Assembly: GCA_001314865.1 (NCBI GenBank)
Contig: LJZR01000013.1
Span: forward strand, 87,174 to 151,173
Length of the DNA stretch: 64,000 nucleotides
Source of the DNA: Phormidesmis priestleyi Ana
GTDB lineage: Bacteria; Cyanobacteriota; Cyanobacteriia; Phormidesmidales; Phormidesmidaceae
Direction: 5' to 3'
The translations under genes and the position numbers were made by a program. Below, in pieces: positions 1 to 7,412 of this stretch. The notes below the pieces were generated by a model, which saw only the letters and a list, made by a program, of their open reading frames with translations, did no database searches and was not told where the DNA came from. The first letter of the stretch is position 1; each line of letters starts with the position of its first letter.

Positions 1-434
1 CAACTAATGGAAGGCTGCTCGCAGGCAATGCCCAAGGCAAGATTAGCGCACTTAGGGCCAACGCCTTTAAAGCTGAGCATCACGGTTTCGTCGCAAGGAA
101 GCTTGCCGTTGTGGTCTTGCACAATCGTTTGTGCGATCGCTAAAATCTGCTCTCCCTTGCGGTCTGCAAAAGTACTCTTCGCAATCAGTCGGGCTATTTC
201 TTTGGCAGGTAGCTCACTCATCGCCTGTGCAGTGTTGGCCCTAGCAAACAGCTGCCGCGACATCGGTAGACTCACCTCGTCATACGTGCGAATTGAGATG
301 ATGCAGGCTACCAGCTGCTCAAATGGCGAGTCATAGCCATCTTCAGCCAGCTGAAACATCGCTGCCTGCGGGTAAGCAGTCATCACCTCGCGCAAACGAA
401 TAAAAGCAGACTCAATATCGAACCCAGATGGCAT
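1..434 (-). CDS. nth: Endonuclease III (partial, 3' part outside window)
   Basis: DNA glycosylase/AP lyase of the HhH-GPD superfamily, acting on oxidised pyrimidines in base-excision repair. I translated the minus strand myself from ATG at 434; the frame stays open to the window edge (about 144 codons). The product begins MPSGFDIESAFIRLRE and contains FEQLVACIISIRTYD, matching the N-terminal Nth helices (FELLIAVLLSAQATD in E. coli), and the hairpin FKGVGPKCAN, which aligns with PGVGRKTAN and keeps the catalytic Lys. The catalytic Asp and any Fe-S cluster cysteines lie outside the window. A GTG sits directly before the ATG and could be the start. Family assignment is from memory of motifs; a related HhH glycosylase is the alternative. 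Confidence 0.8.
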   Translation of the reverse strand, partial: MPSGFDIESAFIRLREVMTAYPQAAMFQLAEDGYDSPFEQLVACIISIRTYDEVSLPMSRQLFARANTAQAMSELPAKEIARLIAKSTFADRKGEQILAIAQTIVQDHNGKLPCDETVMLSFKGVGPKCANLALGIACEQPSIS

Positions 435-483
435 CACGCTCTCCAACCCAAAACGCTCATAGTGTAGAGAAAATAGCGTTTTG

Positions 484-554
484 ACCGCATCGGTCTATAG
501 TTCGTTTTGCAGTTCGCTTTAAAGTTCGTTTTTAAGTTCGTTTTTTAAGATGGT
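484..554. repeat. Degenerate AGTTCG(T/C)TTT tandem repeat
   Basis: Upstream of nth there are four imperfect direct copies of an element AGTTCGTTTT separated by 3-6 bp. It is AT-rich and non-coding. It belongs to the same class of short intergenic tandem repeats seen throughout the window. No function can be assigned. Confidence 0.5.
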
Positions 555-609
555 TTTGCTGCTCAGCTGTACGCATCGTATGCTACATTTTATAAGCCGT
601 AGATGGCGT

Positions 610-694
610 GGGTCAGTGCCCGAGTGGTTAATGGGGGTGGACTGTAAATCCACTAGCTATGCTTACGCTGGTTCGAATCCAGCCTGGCCCACCA
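610..694 (+). tRNA. tRNA-Tyr (GUA)
   Basis: Class II tRNA with a long variable arm. The 7-bp acceptor stem pairs GGGTCAG with CTGGCCC. The anticodon GTA lies at 644-646 in the loop between GGA and TCC, and the T-arm reads CTGG-TTCGAAT-CCAG. The 3' ACCA (discriminator plus CCA) appears to be encoded at 691-694. Confidence 0.95.
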
Positions 695-776
695 TCTGCG
701 TTTGCGAATGTTAATTGTGCAAACTTTAATCGCGCAAGCTTTAATCGCAAAAGTCGCGAACTTGCGCAATCTTGCT

Positions 777-848
777 GCCCATGTGGCTCAGTGGTAGAGC
801 ACACCCTTGGTAAGGGTGAGGTCACGAGTTCAATCCTCGTCATGGGCT
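777..848 (+). tRNA. tRNA-Thr (GGU)
   Basis: Acceptor stem GCCCATG/CATGGGC, anticodon GGT at 809-811 in a CCCTT/AAGGG hairpin, T-arm ACGAG-TTCAATC-CTCGT. CCA is not encoded. It lies 82 bp after tRNA-Tyr in the same direction, so the two may be co-transcribed. Confidence 0.95.
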
Positions 849-865
849 TTTTAAAAATCTACAGC

Positions 866-1042
866 TTAATCTACAACCTTCAAACGGCCTGAATTGAGCG
901 CATCATATATTTTATTGATCAGGGCTTCGTCTGCCGCGCTAATTTTGCCCCTAGCAAATACCGTCATCAAAAACTCCTGATCTGTCCGAGTAATTTGACG
1001 GCTTGCAAAAATCTGGATAATTCTTTTTTCAGTAGACAGCAT
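866..1042 (-). CDS. Small hypothetical protein (58 aa)
   Basis: The 58-residue product MLSTEKRIIQIFASRQITRT...GRLKVVD is hydrophilic and helical with no signal peptide or membrane segment. It resembles short conserved cyanobacterial proteins I have seen without assigned function (a pattern of -QITRTDQ- followed by -ALINKIYDALNSGRL-). The frame runs on upstream to 1168, but the added 42 residues look like untranslated sequence, so I prefer ATG at 1042. No clear Shine-Dalgarno is present. The stop is 17 bp from the tRNA-Thr 3' end on the other strand. Confidence 0.55.
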   Translation of the reverse strand: MLSTEKRIIQIFASRQITRTDQEFLMTVFARGKISAADEALINKIYDALNSGRLKVVD

Positions 1043-1413
1043 AGGCGGACACCGGGACTCGCTCTGAGCAAATAAAATAAACAGCAGTGTAATGACGTAG
1101 TTGGGGCCTATGAGCCCGCAGTCATTAGAATTCCCGTTTTTTTCACAGCTAGACATTTTTCTAGACATTTCTAGGGATGACTGTTACAAAAAAATAGCTA
1201 TTTTCCCAGCTCAGCAATGGCTCCAGACTGGCTAAGAAATGGCTGAAAAGTTAGCAATAGATGGGCGCATAAAACCTAAAAAACTGTCCCCCATACGAAA
1301 ACCTTCGCGTAGGAAACAGCTTTTTGGGCAGTTCTTATGGCAACTTTTTTAAGTCGAACTCAAAGCCGATAAAGCCGCTGGATATAAGAGGCTCAGACCG
1401 GCTAAACGGCTGG
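1043..1413. other. Intergenic, no feature recognised
   Basis: This 371-bp stretch lies between the small protein and the 3' end of rpe. I see only short direct repeats such as GGCTAAACGGCTGGCTAAACGG just before the rpe stop, and no convincing ORF, tRNA or terminator. Confidence 0.5.
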
Positions 1414-2121
1414 CTAAACGGCTGCTAGCTCGCGCTCAGGTCTCTTGCTGTTGCGAATACTGCTAATAGCTTCGGCGTAGTCATCGGCTTTAAAGACAGC
1501 TGAGCCCGCTACGACGGCATTAGCACCGGCTTCTAGCACTTGCCAGGTGTTGTGACCCTTCAAGCCGCCGTCTACTTCAATCCAAGGGTCTAGCCCTCTT
1601 TCATCGCACATGGCTCTGAGCTTGCGAATTTTAGGAAGTATGCCAGGAATGAAGCTCTGACCACCAAAGCCAGGATTGACGCTCATAATGAGCACTAGGT
1701 CACATAGCTCTAGGCTGTAGTCGATCATGTCCAAGCTGGTGCCGGGGTTCAGTACTACGCCCGCCTGCTTACCGCATTCTTTAATTTGGGCTAGCGTGCG
1801 GTGCAAATGCGGAGAGGCGTTATGCTCGCAGTGTACCGAGATGATGTCAGCCCCTGCTTTGGCAAAGTCCTCAACGTACTTTTCGGGCTCTACAATCATC
1901 AGGTGAACGTCTAAGGGCTTGTCGGTAAGGGGTCGCACGGCTTCGACGATCATGGGGCCAATCGTAATGTTAGGAACGAAGCGACCATCCATGACATCAA
2001 TATGAATCCAGTCGGCACCGGCCTGATCGACTGCGCGAATTTCTTCGCCCAAACGGCTAAAATCAGCGGACAAAATGGACGGTGAAATGACAACAGATTT
2101 GTTGGACTGAGCGTTTGCCAT
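1414..2121 (-). CDS. rpe: Ribulose-phosphate 3-epimerase
   Basis: Interconverts D-ribulose 5-phosphate and D-xylulose 5-phosphate in the Calvin cycle and the pentose phosphate pathway. The 235-residue (beta/alpha)8 product has [15 protein letters not shown] near residue 13, the metal/catalytic segment [14 protein letters not shown] (His40, Asp42), [18 protein letters not shown] and the second catalytic Asp in WIEVDGG. Length is typical. It is transcribed alone, divergently from the subtilase gene; the AT-rich interval 2122-2421 (TATATCTATATAG tracts) is the likely promoter region for both. Confidence 0.97.
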   Translation of the reverse strand: MANAQSNKSVVISPSILSADFSRLGEEIRAVDQAGADWIHIDVMDGRFVPNITIGPMIVEAVRPLTDKPLDVHLMIVEPEKYVEDFAKAGADIISVHCEHNASPHLHRTLAQIKECGKQAGVVLNPGTSLDMIDYSLELCDLVLIMSVNPGFGGQSFIPGILPKIRKLRAMCDERGLDPWIEVDGGLKGHNTWQVLEAGANAVVAGSAVFKADDYAEAISSIRNSKRPERELAAV

Positions 2122-2421
2122 AGGAGCCTGCGCCTCTCTCGCTAGGGGATATTTTGCTTTAGCTATAAAGAAAGATCTATAAAAATCTATCTATATCTAT
2201 ATAGTGTAATTATTGTAACAAAACACTTCTCTTCTCTAGACATTAGTTTTCATTTATTCCTTTGAATCACTATATTGAATCACTCGTTTGATTATTGACG
2301 ATTGCTTAACGATCTCGCTTAACGATCACTGAGATCATTCACTGATTGCTCAACAACTTCGGTAATTGAGCTAGAGTTTTTCTATAATTCCTATCAATCC
2401 CTTATCCATCTGAGATTTTAT
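2122..2421. promoter_or_regulatory. Divergent AT-rich promoter region
   Basis: 300 bp between the divergent rpe and subtilase genes. It holds a (C)TATATCTATATAG tract at about 2190-2205 and duplicated short motifs (TTGAATCACT; CTTAACGATC). Position and composition suggest promoters for both genes; no operator can be named. Confidence 0.35.
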
Positions 2422-4077
2422 ATGGCGCACCCTATGGGCACAGGCAGGTTTTTTCGGCGCTGGTATCGGCTGCGCAGCGTTAGGGTGGGCTTGGGTTTTG
2501 GTGCAGGATTAGGCCTGAGCGCTCTCGCAATCGCTCTGCCGATTAACCCATTGGCGGCTGTGGCTCTTTCTACTTCTACTGATACCGACGGCATTGATGC
2601 TCGCCGTTTGCATGCCGCGCCCTATGGCTTAACCGGTCGAAAAATCGCCATTGGCCAAGTTGAAATTGGTCGGCCTGGCCAGTTTGGCATTGATAAAGTG
2701 ACGCCGGTTGATTTGCCCATGCGGTTGGGCCAAATTTTTGATCTCAATGGGCCTGCGATCGCTGATGGGACAGTGGATCGTCATGCTACTAACGTCGCGA
2801 GTGTGATGATCAGCCAAGATAAAATGCTCGTTGGCGTCGCCCCCCAAGCGAGGTTATATGCTGCGGCAGTAGGCCCCCTGACCGAATCGATTGGCCAGCC
2901 CGAAGAATGCTTAGCCTCACAGCATGTTGCGTTGCAAAACGGCGGCGATGTACGAGCTACTAACTTTAGCTTTGGCGAACCCCTTAGCCGTGACAGCCGG
3001 CTCGACGCCAGGCTTGACGGCAATGCCTTACTCACTCAGTGCATTGACTGGTCTTCTCGCGTTCATAAGCTGCTGTATGTCATCGCTGGCAACCAGGGCA
3101 GAGGCGGTATCCCCATTCCTACCGACAACTTTAATGGCATCAACGTCGCCTATTCCACTCGGATCAATGGCAAATTTTTGCGAGTGGACTATGCCAACTT
3201 GAGCAGCGAACCCAGAGAGACCTCCTACTACGAGCCCACCGAGTCTAATGAGGGGGCTCGTCGCTCTATTAACTTGGTCGCGCCCGGTAGCGCAATTGAA
3301 ATGTTTGACCCTGACGGCACTCGGGTAACCAGTAGCGGTACGAGCTTTGCTGCGCCCCATGTAGCGGCCACCGTGGCACTATTGCAAGAATTTGGCGATC
3401 GCCAATTTCGCGCCGGTGCCAGCAACTGGAGTTTAGACTCCAGAGAGCCCCAAGTGATGAAATCTGTAATTCTCAACGCCGCTGACAAGCTAGAAGATAC
3501 AGGCGATGGCAACCTGCTTGGCATGAGTCGCACCTTGCTAGATGAAACCGGGCGCGATTGGCTCCAAGGCGATGCCTATCGCGATCAAAGCATTCCGCTG
3601 CATGCGCAGCTAGGAACTGGTCACCTCAATGCTTACCGAGCGTATCAGCAGCTTGCCGGTGGCCAGTGGACGCCGGGTGAAGTGCCTGCTATTGGTTGGA
3701 GCTACGCTAGCTTAGAAAGTGCGGGTAGCGCGCAAGAGTATGTTTTTGATCAGCCTTTAAAAGGTGGCAGCTACATCAGTGCCACCCTTTCCTGGGAGCG
3801 CTTGGTAAACCTCGATTCAGCGGATGAATATTACGATTTGGGTGAAACCTTTGTAGGCCAGCCGCTCGGCAATTTAGACCTGTACCTCATGCCCGCCGAA
3901 GCGACAGATACTAATCAAAGCGTATGGTCTTCAGTCAGCGCCGAAGACAGCACAGAGCATATCTTTATTCCTATCCCAGCCGACGGGCGCTACAAGCTCA
4001 GAGTGGTGAAAAAGAATGCGATTAGCCCTGAACCTCAGTTCTATGCCTTAGCTTGGTGGGCAAAACCTGTGCAGTAA
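2422..4077 (+). CDS. Exported subtilase-like (S8) serine peptidase, divergent active site
   Basis: 551 residues. A basic N-terminus and hydrophobic stretch (residues 19-50) look like a signal peptide or anchor, so the enzyme should act outside the cytoplasm. S8 landmarks are visible: His121 in DRHATNVASV, oxyanion Asn224 in YVIAGNQG, and nucleophile Ser308 in SSGTSFAAPHVAA. The usual Asp (VAVIDxG) is not there: the matching strand reads KIAIGQVEIG, with Gln79 at the Asp position and Glu81 nearby. Residues about 410-551 form a beta-rich C-terminal domain (LDLYLMPAE...GRYKLRVV) like the pre-peptidase/PPC fold. The fold assignment is firm; proteolytic activity is uncertain. It stands alone between rpe and the two-component system. 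Confidence 0.8.
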   Translation: MAHPMGTGRFFRRWYRLRSVRVGLGFGAGLGLSALAIALPINPLAAVALSTSTDTDGIDARRLHAAPYGLTGRKIAIGQVEIGRPGQFGIDKVTPVDLPMRLGQIFDLNGPAIADGTVDRHATNVASVMISQDKMLVGVAPQARLYAAAVGPLTESIGQPEECLASQHVALQNGGDVRATNFSFGEPLSRDSRLDARLDGNALLTQCIDWSSRVHKLLYVIAGNQGRGGIPIPTDNFNGINVAYSTRINGKFLRVDYANLSSEPRETSYYEPTESNEGARRSINLVAPGSAIEMFDPDGTRVTSSGTSFAAPHVAATVALLQEFGDRQFRAGASNWSLDSREPQVMKSVILNAADKLEDTGDGNLLGMSRTLLDETGRDWLQGDAYRDQSIPLHAQLGTGHLNAYRAYQQLAGGQWTPGEVPAIGWSYASLESAGSAQEYVFDQPLKGGSYISATLSWERLVNLDSADEYYDLGETFVGQPLGNLDLYLMPAEATDTNQSVWSSVSAEDSTEHIFIPIPADGRYKLRVVKKNAISPEPQFYALAWWAKPVQ

Positions 4078-4078
4078 G

Positions 4079-4118
4079 TCTAGGCAGTCATATCTAGGCA
4101 ATCATATCTAGGCAGTCG
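4079..4118. repeat. Short tandem repeat ATATCTAGGCA(G/A)TC
   Basis: Directly after the subtilase stop there are three imperfect copies of a ~14-bp unit containing TCTAGGCA. It is non-coding and of the same class as the other intergenic micro-repeats in this window. Confidence 0.5.
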
Positions 4119-4206
4119 TCAAGAGTAGCGGGCCGCGTGATGCAAAACGACTGCCGGATGACTGCGAATTTGGCTACGCTGTTTTTTGCTTTGGGATATG
4201 GCTATG

Positions 4207-5721
4207 TCAGCAATATCTGGGGTTAGAGAATTGGACGGTGAATAGGCTGCCTTGCCCTACGATGCTTTTGACTGTAAGGCTGCCTTTGTGGCTGCGGATA
4301 ATTTCCTGGGCAATGGCTAGCCCTAATCCGGTTCCCCCTGTTTTGCGATCGCGGCCACTATCAAGGCGATAGAATCGCTCAAAAATGCGGGCTTGCTCAG
4401 GGGCAGGAATGCCAATACCCGTATCTTGCACCGTCACCGCTACAGTGCGATCGCGCTGCTCCAATTCATGGAGTTTTATCGTCACAGCGCCTCTGGCCCC
4501 CGTGTAGCGAATGCCGTTATCAATCAAATTTGCTACCAGTCGGTAAAGCTGTGATTCATTGCCCCATACATATACCTCTGCGGTCGGTAGCTGGCAGGTT
4601 AAGTCGATATCGGCCAGGGTTGCTAGCTCTTGATATTCTTCCGTTAAGTCAGCGATCAAGTCATTCAGGCAGCAGGGCTTAAAGAGTGAGGGTGAAGCCG
4701 CTTGCTCTAGGCTCGTTAACAGCAACAAGTCTGTGATGAGCTGGCTCAATCGGCGGCCTTGCCGCTCAATGGTTTGTAGCGAAGGTGCGATGTCCTGCTG
4801 CTGATCTGGAGAAAGTCTGAGGGTTGCTTCTACCGTTGCGAGCAAATTAGCCAAAGGCGATCGCAACTCGTGGGCAGCGTTGGCCGTAAATTGCTGCTGT
4901 TGCTGATACGACCGATAGATTGGCTGCATGGCCAGACCTGATAATCCCCAACTTGAAATCCCCACCAGGCCCAGGGCCAGTGGTAGCCCCAGCGCTATTG
5001 CCCACCGAATCCGCTGCGTTTCTGCATCAAACCCGGCTAGCGTCCGACCCACTTGCAAATACCCCCAAGAGGCGGGATGAGTGGCAGGATGGGTATGCAG
5101 CGCTTCCCCTCTCGCATGACGATGGGCCGGACGAGGAGCCTGCTGCTGGCCCTGCTGCTGGCCTTGCTGATGAGGCGCGTTGTGTAAAACCGTGGTGAAC
5201 TGTTGGTAGCGTGGCCCGTCGCCAACTTGCAGCGTTTGCCAGAGGGCAGGATCTAACGCCTCAGAGAGCGCTGGTTGATTGTACGAAAAGGCCAGTAGAT
5301 TGCCGTCATGGTCGAACAAACGTACATAGTAGGTGGTGCGATCGCTCACCCCCGTCGTGTGGCGCTCAATCAGCGTTGGGCTCACCTCACAAGGTTGGTT
5401 AGCCAAGCACAAATCTGGAAAAATCTGTTGTAGCGCTGCGGCGGGTGCGGCTGCGGTCGGTAGCATGGGCTCCAAACTATCGTGAAGAGTGCCTGCTGTC
5501 GCCTCAATTTCCTGCTCCAGTGCGCCCCAGCGAGACTGCATCAGTCCCCGATACATCACCAGGGCTGACAGGCTCAAAATTCCCCCCATGACCAACGCAT
5601 ACCACAGCGCTAACCATAGGCGGCTACGTCGAAACAGCCGCTGAGTCTCAGTCTTGTGCCTTATTGCTGGCCGCTTCAGTGCGTTTTGGTTTGCTGCTAG
5701 CCGCCCGACTGCTCTCATCAT
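4207..5721 (-). CDS. rppB: Sensor histidine kinase, RppB/CopS-like, His-rich periplasmic loop
   Basis: Membrane sensor kinase of 504 residues. TM1 is about residues 35-57 (the WYALVMGGILS signature of the cyanobacterial RppB/NrsS type) and TM2 about 240-263, enclosing a ~180-residue periplasmic domain. Its end (180-215) is Gln/His-rich, with His180, 184, 200, 202, 209, 211 and 215, a plausible metal-binding site. The cytoplasmic part has the H-box NAAHELRSPL (His284), N-box LVANLIDNGIRYT, DTGIGI and GGTGLGLAI. The ATG overlaps the regulator's TGA (ATGA), so the pair is translationally coupled. Divergent metal-efflux genes suggest copper or another divalent metal is sensed; that is inference. 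Confidence 0.9.
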   Translation of the reverse strand: MMRAVGRLAANQNALKRPAIRHKTETQRLFRRSRLWLALWYALVMGGILSLSALVMYRGLMQSRWGALEQEIEATAGTLHDSLEPMLPTAAAPAAALQQIFPDLCLANQPCEVSPTLIERHTTGVSDRTTYYVRLFDHDGNLLAFSYNQPALSEALDPALWQTLQVGDGPRYQQFTTVLHNAPHQQGQQQGQQQAPRPAHRHARGEALHTHPATHPASWGYLQVGRTLAGFDAETQRIRWAIALGLPLALGLVGISSWGLSGLAMQPIYRSYQQQQQFTANAAHELRSPLANLLATVEATLRLSPDQQQDIAPSLQTIERQGRRLSQLITDLLLLTSLEQAASPSLFKPCCLNDLIADLTEEYQELATLADIDLTCQLPTAEVYVWGNESQLYRLVANLIDNGIRYTGARGAVTIKLHELEQRDRTVAVTVQDTGIGIPAPEQARIFERFYRLDSGRDRKTGGTGLGLAIAQEIIRSHKGSLTVKSIVGQGSLFTVQFSNPRYC

Positions 5722-6425
5722 AGAAATGTCATCATCGAGGCTGAAAACCGATACCCTTGGCCTGACACCGTTTCAATTGGGCAACTGCAATGGTAGCGGT
5801 CAAACTTACGACGCAGCAATCGAACCTGAGCGGCCACCACATTGCTGACCGGTTCCTCATCTAAATCCCAAAGCTGCTGGCGAATTTTGCTGCTCGGTAG
5901 AATTCGATTCGGGTTTTGCATCAGATAGGTGAGTAGCTGAAATTCCTTCCGCGTGAGCGGAATAGCCTGCTGAGCCTGCCCTGATAGCGCGATCTGCAAA
6001 GCTGTATTCGCATCGTCTAAGGTGAATGGCCCTACGGTTAGCTGCTGGGGCTGCCACTGGGGCGATCGCCGCTGTAAGGCCCGCAGCCGTGCCAGCAACT
6101 CCGCCATCACAAAGGGTTTGACTAAGTAGTCATCTGCGCCAGCATCTAACCCAGCAATCCGATTCTCCGACTGCCCCAGGGCCGTCAGCATTAGTACTGG
6201 CAAGGGGTTTTGATTTGCCCGCAAGCGCTGGCATAGTTCCAATCCAGAGAGTTCTGGCAATAGCCAATCAATCACGGCCACCGTGTAATCTGTCCACTGG
6301 TTCTCCAAATAGTTCCAGGCTTGCATGCCGTCGCTCACCCAGTCCACCACATATTTTTCACCTATCAAGACCTGCTTAATGGCTTGCCCCAAGGCTTCCT
6401 CATCTTCAACCAGCAGCACGCGCAT
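5718..6425 (-). CDS. rppA: OmpR/PhoB-family response regulator, RppA/CopR-like
   Basis: Receiver domain plus winged-helix DNA-binding domain (235 aa from the ATG at 6425). It begins MRVLLVEDEEALG and has phospho-acceptor Asp53 in VAVIDWLLPELSG, conserved Lys in DDYLVKPF, and a C-terminal winged helix (LTRKEFQLLTYLM...VSNVVAAQVRLLRRKFD). An upstream in-frame ATG at 6440 adds only MTLDF. It overlaps the sensor gene by 4 bp. It probably controls the divergent adaptor/RND operon through the TTCAT repeats in the shared promoter. NrsR (nickel) and CopR (copper) are the closest known roles; sequence alone cannot choose. Confidence 0.92.
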   Translation of the reverse strand: MRVLLVEDEEALGQAIKQVLIGEKYVVDWVSDGMQAWNYLENQWTDYTVAVIDWLLPELSGLELCQRLRANQNPLPVLMLTALGQSENRIAGLDAGADDYLVKPFVMAELLARLRALQRRSPQWQPQQLTVGPFTLDDANTALQIALSGQAQQAIPLTRKEFQLLTYLMQNPNRILPSSKIRQQLWDLDEEPVSNVVAAQVRLLRRKFDRYHCSCPIETVSGQGYRFSASMMTFL

Positions 6426-6475
6426 GAAGTCTAACGTCATTGACTACGGGCTAATCCTACCGAAATTACGTCCTT

Positions 6476-6530
6476 TTCATCTCCTCATTTCATCTCGATT
6501 TCATCTCCTCATTTCATCTCGATTTCATCC
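6476..6530. promoter_or_regulatory. Five TTCAT direct repeats, probable response-regulator operator
   Basis: TTCAT begins at 6476, 6489, 6500, 6513 and 6524, that is, alternating 13- and 11-bp steps, produced by a 24-bp unit repeated just over twice. The array sits between the divergent rppA and adaptor starts. Direct repeats spaced about one helical turn are the classic target of OmpR-family regulators, and I recall a TTCAT direct repeat being described as the CopR site in Synechocystis. Binding here is inferred. Confidence 0.55.
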
Positions 6531-6589
6531 CTTCAATGGCAAGCTACAAAAGATTTTGTGAGCTCAACTGCTATATGAGAAGAAGTGAT

Positions 6590-7255
6590 ATGCAATCTGT
6601 TTCACTGTTTAGTTCAATGCTCGCCCTTAGTCTGTCTTTTGCGGCGCCTACAGTATTCGCCCATGTCGGTCATGGTGATGAATTTCAGGCCACAGGCGGT
6701 GTCAACCAAGTTGCAGTTAACCAGAGCATCGATGCGCTGCTAGGCATTCAAGTCGCCCCTATTGAGGCTACCGCTGCTACCGGCGAGGCTATCCTCATTC
6801 CAGTCACAGCATTGGTTAATGACAACGACCGGCAACTCGTCTTTGTACAGTACGAAAACTTCTACGAACCCGTAGATGTAGTTACGGGCGAAACCCAGGG
6901 TGAATTGATCGAAATTATCGAAGGACTATCGGTCGGCGAGCAGTTAGTGACCCAAGGCAGTCTATCGCTCTATGCTGAGTCTCGTAAAACTCAAACTGCT
7001 GAAGCGCCATCTGCGGAAACAGAAACAGCAACAGAAACAACAGCAGGAACAACAACAGCAGCAGAACCTGCCCAAGTGACAGCTACCGAATCTGCGACAG
7101 AAACTGCTAGCAGTGGTTCCCCCATCCAGCCAGTCGGCTCCAGTGGGATTAGCGCCCCTGTGATTGGCGGCGTGATTGCAGGTGTGGTTGCGATTGTGAT
7201 TGCTGGCGTCGCTGTCGCCATTACTCGAAACCGTGACAAAAAAGATCTCTCATAA
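6590..7255 (+). CDS. Short membrane-anchored RND periplasmic adaptor-like protein
   Basis: 221 residues from ATG 6590, chosen because AGAAGAAG lies 5-6 nt upstream. A signal peptide (about residues 1-24) is followed by HVGHGDEF, a motif typical of cyanobacterial heavy-metal CusB/CopB adaptors, then a beta-barrel-like segment (VAVNQSIDALLGIQVAPIEA) and a membrane-proximal segment (ILIPVTALVNDNDRQLVFVQ...EGLSVGEQLVTQGSLSLYAESR). A Thr/Ala/Glu-rich linker leads to a C-terminal transmembrane helix (about 181-212). Full adaptors are about 400-500 aa with lipoyl and coiled-coil hairpin domains; both appear to be missing. The stop codon lies in a 26-bp tandem repeat. It is followed 157 bp later by the RND pump gene. 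Confidence 0.7.
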   Translation: MQSVSLFSSMLALSLSFAAPTVFAHVGHGDEFQATGGVNQVAVNQSIDALLGIQVAPIEATAATGEAILIPVTALVNDNDRQLVFVQYENFYEPVDVVTGETQGELIEIIEGLSVGEQLVTQGSLSLYAESRKTQTAEAPSAETETATETTAGTTTAAEPAQVTATESATETASSGSPIQPVGSSGISAPVIGGVIAGVVAIVIAGVAVAITRNRDKKDLS

Positions 7256-7318
7256 ATGTCTCTTGTGAAGATCTCTCATAAATGTCTCTTGTGAAGATAT
7301 CTTGTGAAGATCTCTCGC
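7244..7318. repeat. 26-bp tandem repeat spanning the adaptor stop codon
   Basis: Two perfect 26-bp copies (7244-7269, 7270-7295; starting GATCTCTCATAAATGTC) are followed by a partial third. The first copy contains the adaptor's last codons and TAA, so the duplication arose across the gene end. Confidence 0.75.
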
Positions 7319-7412
7319 AAAGATTTTTACGAGTACCTCATCAGTTCAGCTAGTTGTGGCTATCTTTTCTGTCTCTCCCTTTTCTTTTTTTCTCTTTAAA
7401 GTTTAAACTCAA

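Noticed and set aside
7..336. Plus-strand frame of 109 codons at the left edge
   Set aside because: It is antisense to a clear endonuclease III reading frame on the minus strand.
659..892. Plus-strand frame covering the tRNA-Tyr/tRNA-Thr region (and a minus frame 628-843)
   Set aside because: Both are translations of tRNA genes and the spacer between them.
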